From: Advenella sp048381675
GTDB lineage: Bacteria; Pseudomonadota; Gammaproteobacteria; Burkholderiales; Burkholderiaceae_B
Assembly (NCBI RefSeq): GCF_048381675.1
Contig: NZ_JBLWIS010000008.1
Span: 62,001 to 126,000 of the forward strand
Length of the DNA: 64,000 nucleotides
Direction of reading: 5' to 3'
Shown: piece after piece, positions 62,001 through 64,000 of the stretch
Position numbering within the stretch: the first letter of the stretch is position 1
Layout of the letters: each line of letters begins with the position of its first letter
Notes under the pieces: model-generated
Database searches by the model: none
Seen by the model: only the letters and a program-made list of their open reading frames with translations
Told to the model about the DNA's origin: nothing
Program-made: the position numbers and the translations under genes

Positions 62001-63512
62001 ATGTCAATTAATTCAAGAATAAAATGTGCTGCATTGCAAAGCCGTGTGATGAGTGCGGATGAGGCAGCTAAATTAATTCCGTCCGGCGTCAATGTAGGGA
62101 TGAGTGGTTTCACCGGTGCCGGCTATCCCAAGGCCATTCCGGTGGCGTTGGCCAAGCATATCAAATCGGTTCATGATCAGGGTAAGCCGTTTCGTATCAG
62201 TGTCTGGACAGGCGCTTCAACTGCCCCGGAACTTGACGGTGTCCTGGCCGAGGTGGATGGCATTGAAATGCGCCTGCCGTATCAGTCCGATCCGGTCTGT
62301 CGCCAGAAAATCAACTCAGGCAAAATGAACTACATGGATATTCACCTGTCGCATGTGGCCCAGTTTGCCTGGTTTGGTTTTTTTGGGAAATTGGATGTGG
62401 CAGTTATTGAAGTTGCCGGTATCCTGGAGGATGGCCGTTTGATTCCTGCAGCTTCTGTGGGCAACAATAAAACCTGGATTGACCAGGCAGACAAGGTCAT
62501 TATTGAAGTCAATCATCGCCTGAGCGAAAAGCTGGAGGGCATGCACGATATTTACTACGGTACGGCCTTGCCACCCAACCGCAAGCCCATCATGATGACC
62601 GAGCCCGACCAACGTATTGGCGAGCCCTATCTGCGTTGTCCGCTAGACAAGATCATTGCAGTGGTTGAAACCAACGAAATAGACCGGGTCAACAAATTTA
62701 CCGAGCCCGATGAAACTTCAAAACGTATTGCCCAGCATATTCTGGATTTCTTCAGGAAGGAAGTGGCTGAGGGCCGTTTGCCTAAAAACCTGCTGCCCTT
62801 GCAATCGGGGGTAGGTAATATCGCCAATGCGGTAATGTCTGGCCTTAACGAAGGTGAGTTTGAAAACCTGAAGTCATACACCGAAGTGATTCAGGATGGC
62901 ATGCTGGACATGATCAAATCCGGCAAACTGACCAGTGCGTCTGCAACATCCCTGTCATTAAGTCCCGACGGGCTCAAGGAGCTGAACGATAATATTGATT
63001 TTTACCGTGAACGCATTATTTTGCGTACCCAGGAAATCAGCAATCACCCTGAAATCGTTCGCCGTCTTGGCATTATCGCCATTAACGGCATGATTGAAGC
63101 CGATATTTATGGTAATGTGAATTCGACGCATATCATGGGCAGCAGCATCATGAACGGCATTGGCGGTTCCGGAGACTTTGCACGCAATGGTTACATGTCA
63201 TTCTTTGTGACGCCTTCTACCGCTAAAGACGGTGCCATTTCCGCCATTGTGCCCATGGTTTCCCACGTTGACCATACCGAGCATGACGTACAGATTATCG
63301 TTACTGAGCAGGGACTTGCTGATTTGCGGGGCCTGTCTCCTCGCCAGCGTGCGATTCGCATCATAGAAAACTGCGCACACCCGGATTACAAGGCAGCTTT
63401 GCTGGATTATTTTGATCGCGCCAATAACTCCGGGCGCCCGGTGCATACGCCACATATCCTGCCAGAGGCCTTAAGCTGGCACGATCGCTATGAAAAAACC
63501 GGTCATATGTAA
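62001..63512 (+). CDS. Acetyl-CoA hydrolase/succinyl-CoA:acetate CoA-transferase
   Basis: The 503-residue protein belongs to the class I acetate CoA-transferase/hydrolase family. It has GMSGFTGAGYPKAIPVALAK, LPLQSGVGNIANAVMSGL and the catalytic Glu in SYTEVIQDGMLDM. The late region contains NGIGGSGDFARNGYMS and IVTEQGLADLRGLSPRQRA. Such enzymes move CoA between succinyl-CoA and acetate, or propionate in some members. ATG at 62001 is taken because the family sequence starts near it; an upstream in-frame codon at 61935 would add 22 residues lacking similarity. Confidence 0.88.
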   Translation: MSINSRIKCAALQSRVMSADEAAKLIPSGVNVGMSGFTGAGYPKAIPVALAKHIKSVHDQGKPFRISVWTGASTAPELDGVLAEVDGIEMRLPYQSDPVCRQKINSGKMNYMDIHLSHVAQFAWFGFFGKLDVAVIEVAGILEDGRLIPAASVGNNKTWIDQADKVIIEVNHRLSEKLEGMHDIYYGTALPPNRKPIMMTEPDQRIGEPYLRCPLDKIIAVVETNEIDRVNKFTEPDETSKRIAQHILDFFRKEVAEGRLPKNLLPLQSGVGNIANAVMSGLNEGEFENLKSYTEVIQDGMLDMIKSGKLTSASATSLSLSPDGLKELNDNIDFYRERIILRTQEISNHPEIVRRLGIIAINGMIEADIYGNVNSTHIMGSSIMNGIGGSGDFARNGYMSFFVTPSTAKDGAISAIVPMVSHVDHTEHDVQIIVTEQGLADLRGLSPRQRAIRIIENCAHPDYKAALLDYFDRANNSGRPVHTPHILPEALSWHDRYEKTGHM

Positions 63513-63525
63513 GTTGGGGTTGTTG

Positions 63526-63550
63526 CTTAAGCCTGCTTGCCAGGCTTAAG
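63526..63550 (+). other. Perfect hairpin before the CoA-transferase terminator
   Basis: CTTAAGCCTG (63526-63535) pairs with CAGGCTTAAG (63541-63550) over a 5-base loop. It lies 14 bases after the stop codon and before the terminator, similar to the tandem arrangement after catA. Confidence 0.75.
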
Positions 63551-63561
63551 GTTCAAGCATG

Positions 63562-63602
63562 AAAAAGACATGGTTCCATTTAACGGGCCATGTCTTTTTT
63601 TA
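63562..63602 (+). terminator. Rho-independent terminator after the CoA-transferase
   Basis: AAAAAGACATGG (63562-63573) pairs with CCATGTCTTTTT (63588-63599), and further T follow. It separates the CoA-transferase from the PCu(A)C gene. Confidence 0.85.
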
Positions 63603-63751
63603 TTGTTCCTGGTAGAAAACGGTTTGCCCCGATTCGAGTGGTAACGCAGATCAATTACATTTGAATTCAGGCGTGCTAGTATGCTTGCAACAGGATAATG
63701 CGTGTTATTTCTTTTTAGGTCCTGGGCCAATTGATTTGATGAAGGCGGATT

Positions 63752-64000
63752 ATGAAAAAATCATTGATTGTAGTGTCTTTGGGTTTGTCGGCTGTGCTGA
63801 TGTCGGGAGCATACGCTCAGCATGGTCATGGCCATGCTCACGGTCATGCCGTGAGCACCCAGGTAAGCAGTGAAAAGGGTACCCGTAATGTCGCCATCGA
63901 CCAATGCTGGATACGACTGATGCCATCAGGTACGCCTTCTGGTGGTTTTTTTAATCTCAAGAACAATGATGCATCGCAAATAGCAGTGCTCAAGGCGATT
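63752..64000 (+). CDS. PCu(A)C family copper chaperone, N-terminal part (cut by window edge)
   Basis: An open frame from ATG 63752 runs to the edge, giving 83 residues. It starts with a signal peptide (KKSLIVVSLGLSAVLMSGAYA), followed by a His-rich stretch (QHGHGHAHGHAV). The PCu(A)C core then begins with VAIDQCWIRLMPSGTPSGGFFNL. PCu(A)C proteins bind Cu(I) in the periplasm and deliver it to cytochrome oxidase. The His-rich start could add copper sites. The Met/His copper ligands of the core lie beyond the window. AAGGCGG lies before the ATG. Confidence 0.75.
   Translation, partial: MKKSLIVVSLGLSAVLMSGAYAQHGHGHAHGHAVSTQVSSEKGTRNVAIDQCWIRLMPSGTPSGGFFNLKNNDASQIAVLKAI

Overview
The window reads as a contiguous piece of a betaproteobacterial chromosome, most likely from a Burkholderiales/Alcaligenaceae member of moderate GC content. 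I base this on the order lolB-ispE-tRNA-Gln-prs-rplY-pth-ychF, the ribB-ribH-nusB-thiL-pgpA-pncC block, a Bug-type tripartite tricarboxylate substrate-binding protein, and an AcnD/PrpF-type methylcitrate operon. A genus cannot be fixed from the sequence alone.

Layout. 1-6.3 kb: housekeeping (end of lolB, ispE, tRNA-Gln, prs, rplY, pth, a CPBP-family membrane protein, a glycine-zipper lipoprotein, ychF). 6.4-11.3 kb: a large AsmA-family envelope protein, a lone MOSC N-terminal-like protein, a YfhL-type ferredoxin, coaD and rsmD. 11.5-16.9 kb: ftsY, a CYTH-CHAD protein, glpD and a MarR regulator. 17.3-22.9 kb: riboflavin genes ribB and ribH, nusB, thiL, pgpA, pncC, then pyrF and dgkA on the other strand. 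23.1-25.2 kb: groES-groEL under a textbook CIRCE operator overlapping a sigma-70-like promoter.

25.4-35.7 kb: an OsmC-YcaO fusion gene flanked by a near-identical 16-bp direct repeat, then a propionate (2-methylcitrate) module. That module has an XRE/ScfR-type regulator divergent from prpC, acnD, prpF and an isocitrate lyase/PEP-mutase family lyase; the last does not look like canonical PrpB. 35.8-37.9 kb: a divergent MocR regulator/GNAT acetyltransferase pair that looks compositionally foreign. 38-43.5 kb: mixed genes (a TlpA-like protein with an Lgt-like membrane half, a channel-like 2TM protein, a small secreted protein, an old yellow enzyme, an FKBP isomerase, an isochorismatase-like hydrolase, ilvE).

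43.5-48 kb: an AT-rich gap with an orphan terminator, then a trimeric autotransporter adhesin containing three copies (the third partial) of a 438-bp tandem repeat. 48-53.7 kb: a catechol ortho-cleavage module split into catB-catA (+) and a catC-pcaD/catD arm (-) headed by a Bug protein, with a LysR regulator. The same ATAC-N7-GTAT dyad lies upstream of catB and of the LysR gene, which suggests one regulon. 53.8-64 kb: an AidB-like acyl-CoA dehydrogenase, an NCS2 permease, a YjdM/PhnA-like protein, a pabB-pabC fusion, an amino-acid-binding protein, a glutathione transferase, a divergent DUF411 protein, an acetate CoA-transferase, and the start of a PCu(A)C copper chaperone cut by the window edge.

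The candidates most worth a second look are the methylcitrate module with its unusual lyase and repeated TTTGCAAA-like sites, the repeat-flanked OsmC-YcaO gene, the shared cat dyad, the stand-alone MOSC_N-like protein, the degenerate DUF411 and GTP cyclohydrolase II-like domains, and the orphan terminator upstream of the adhesin. I did not find a clear mobile element, CRISPR array, prophage or defence system.
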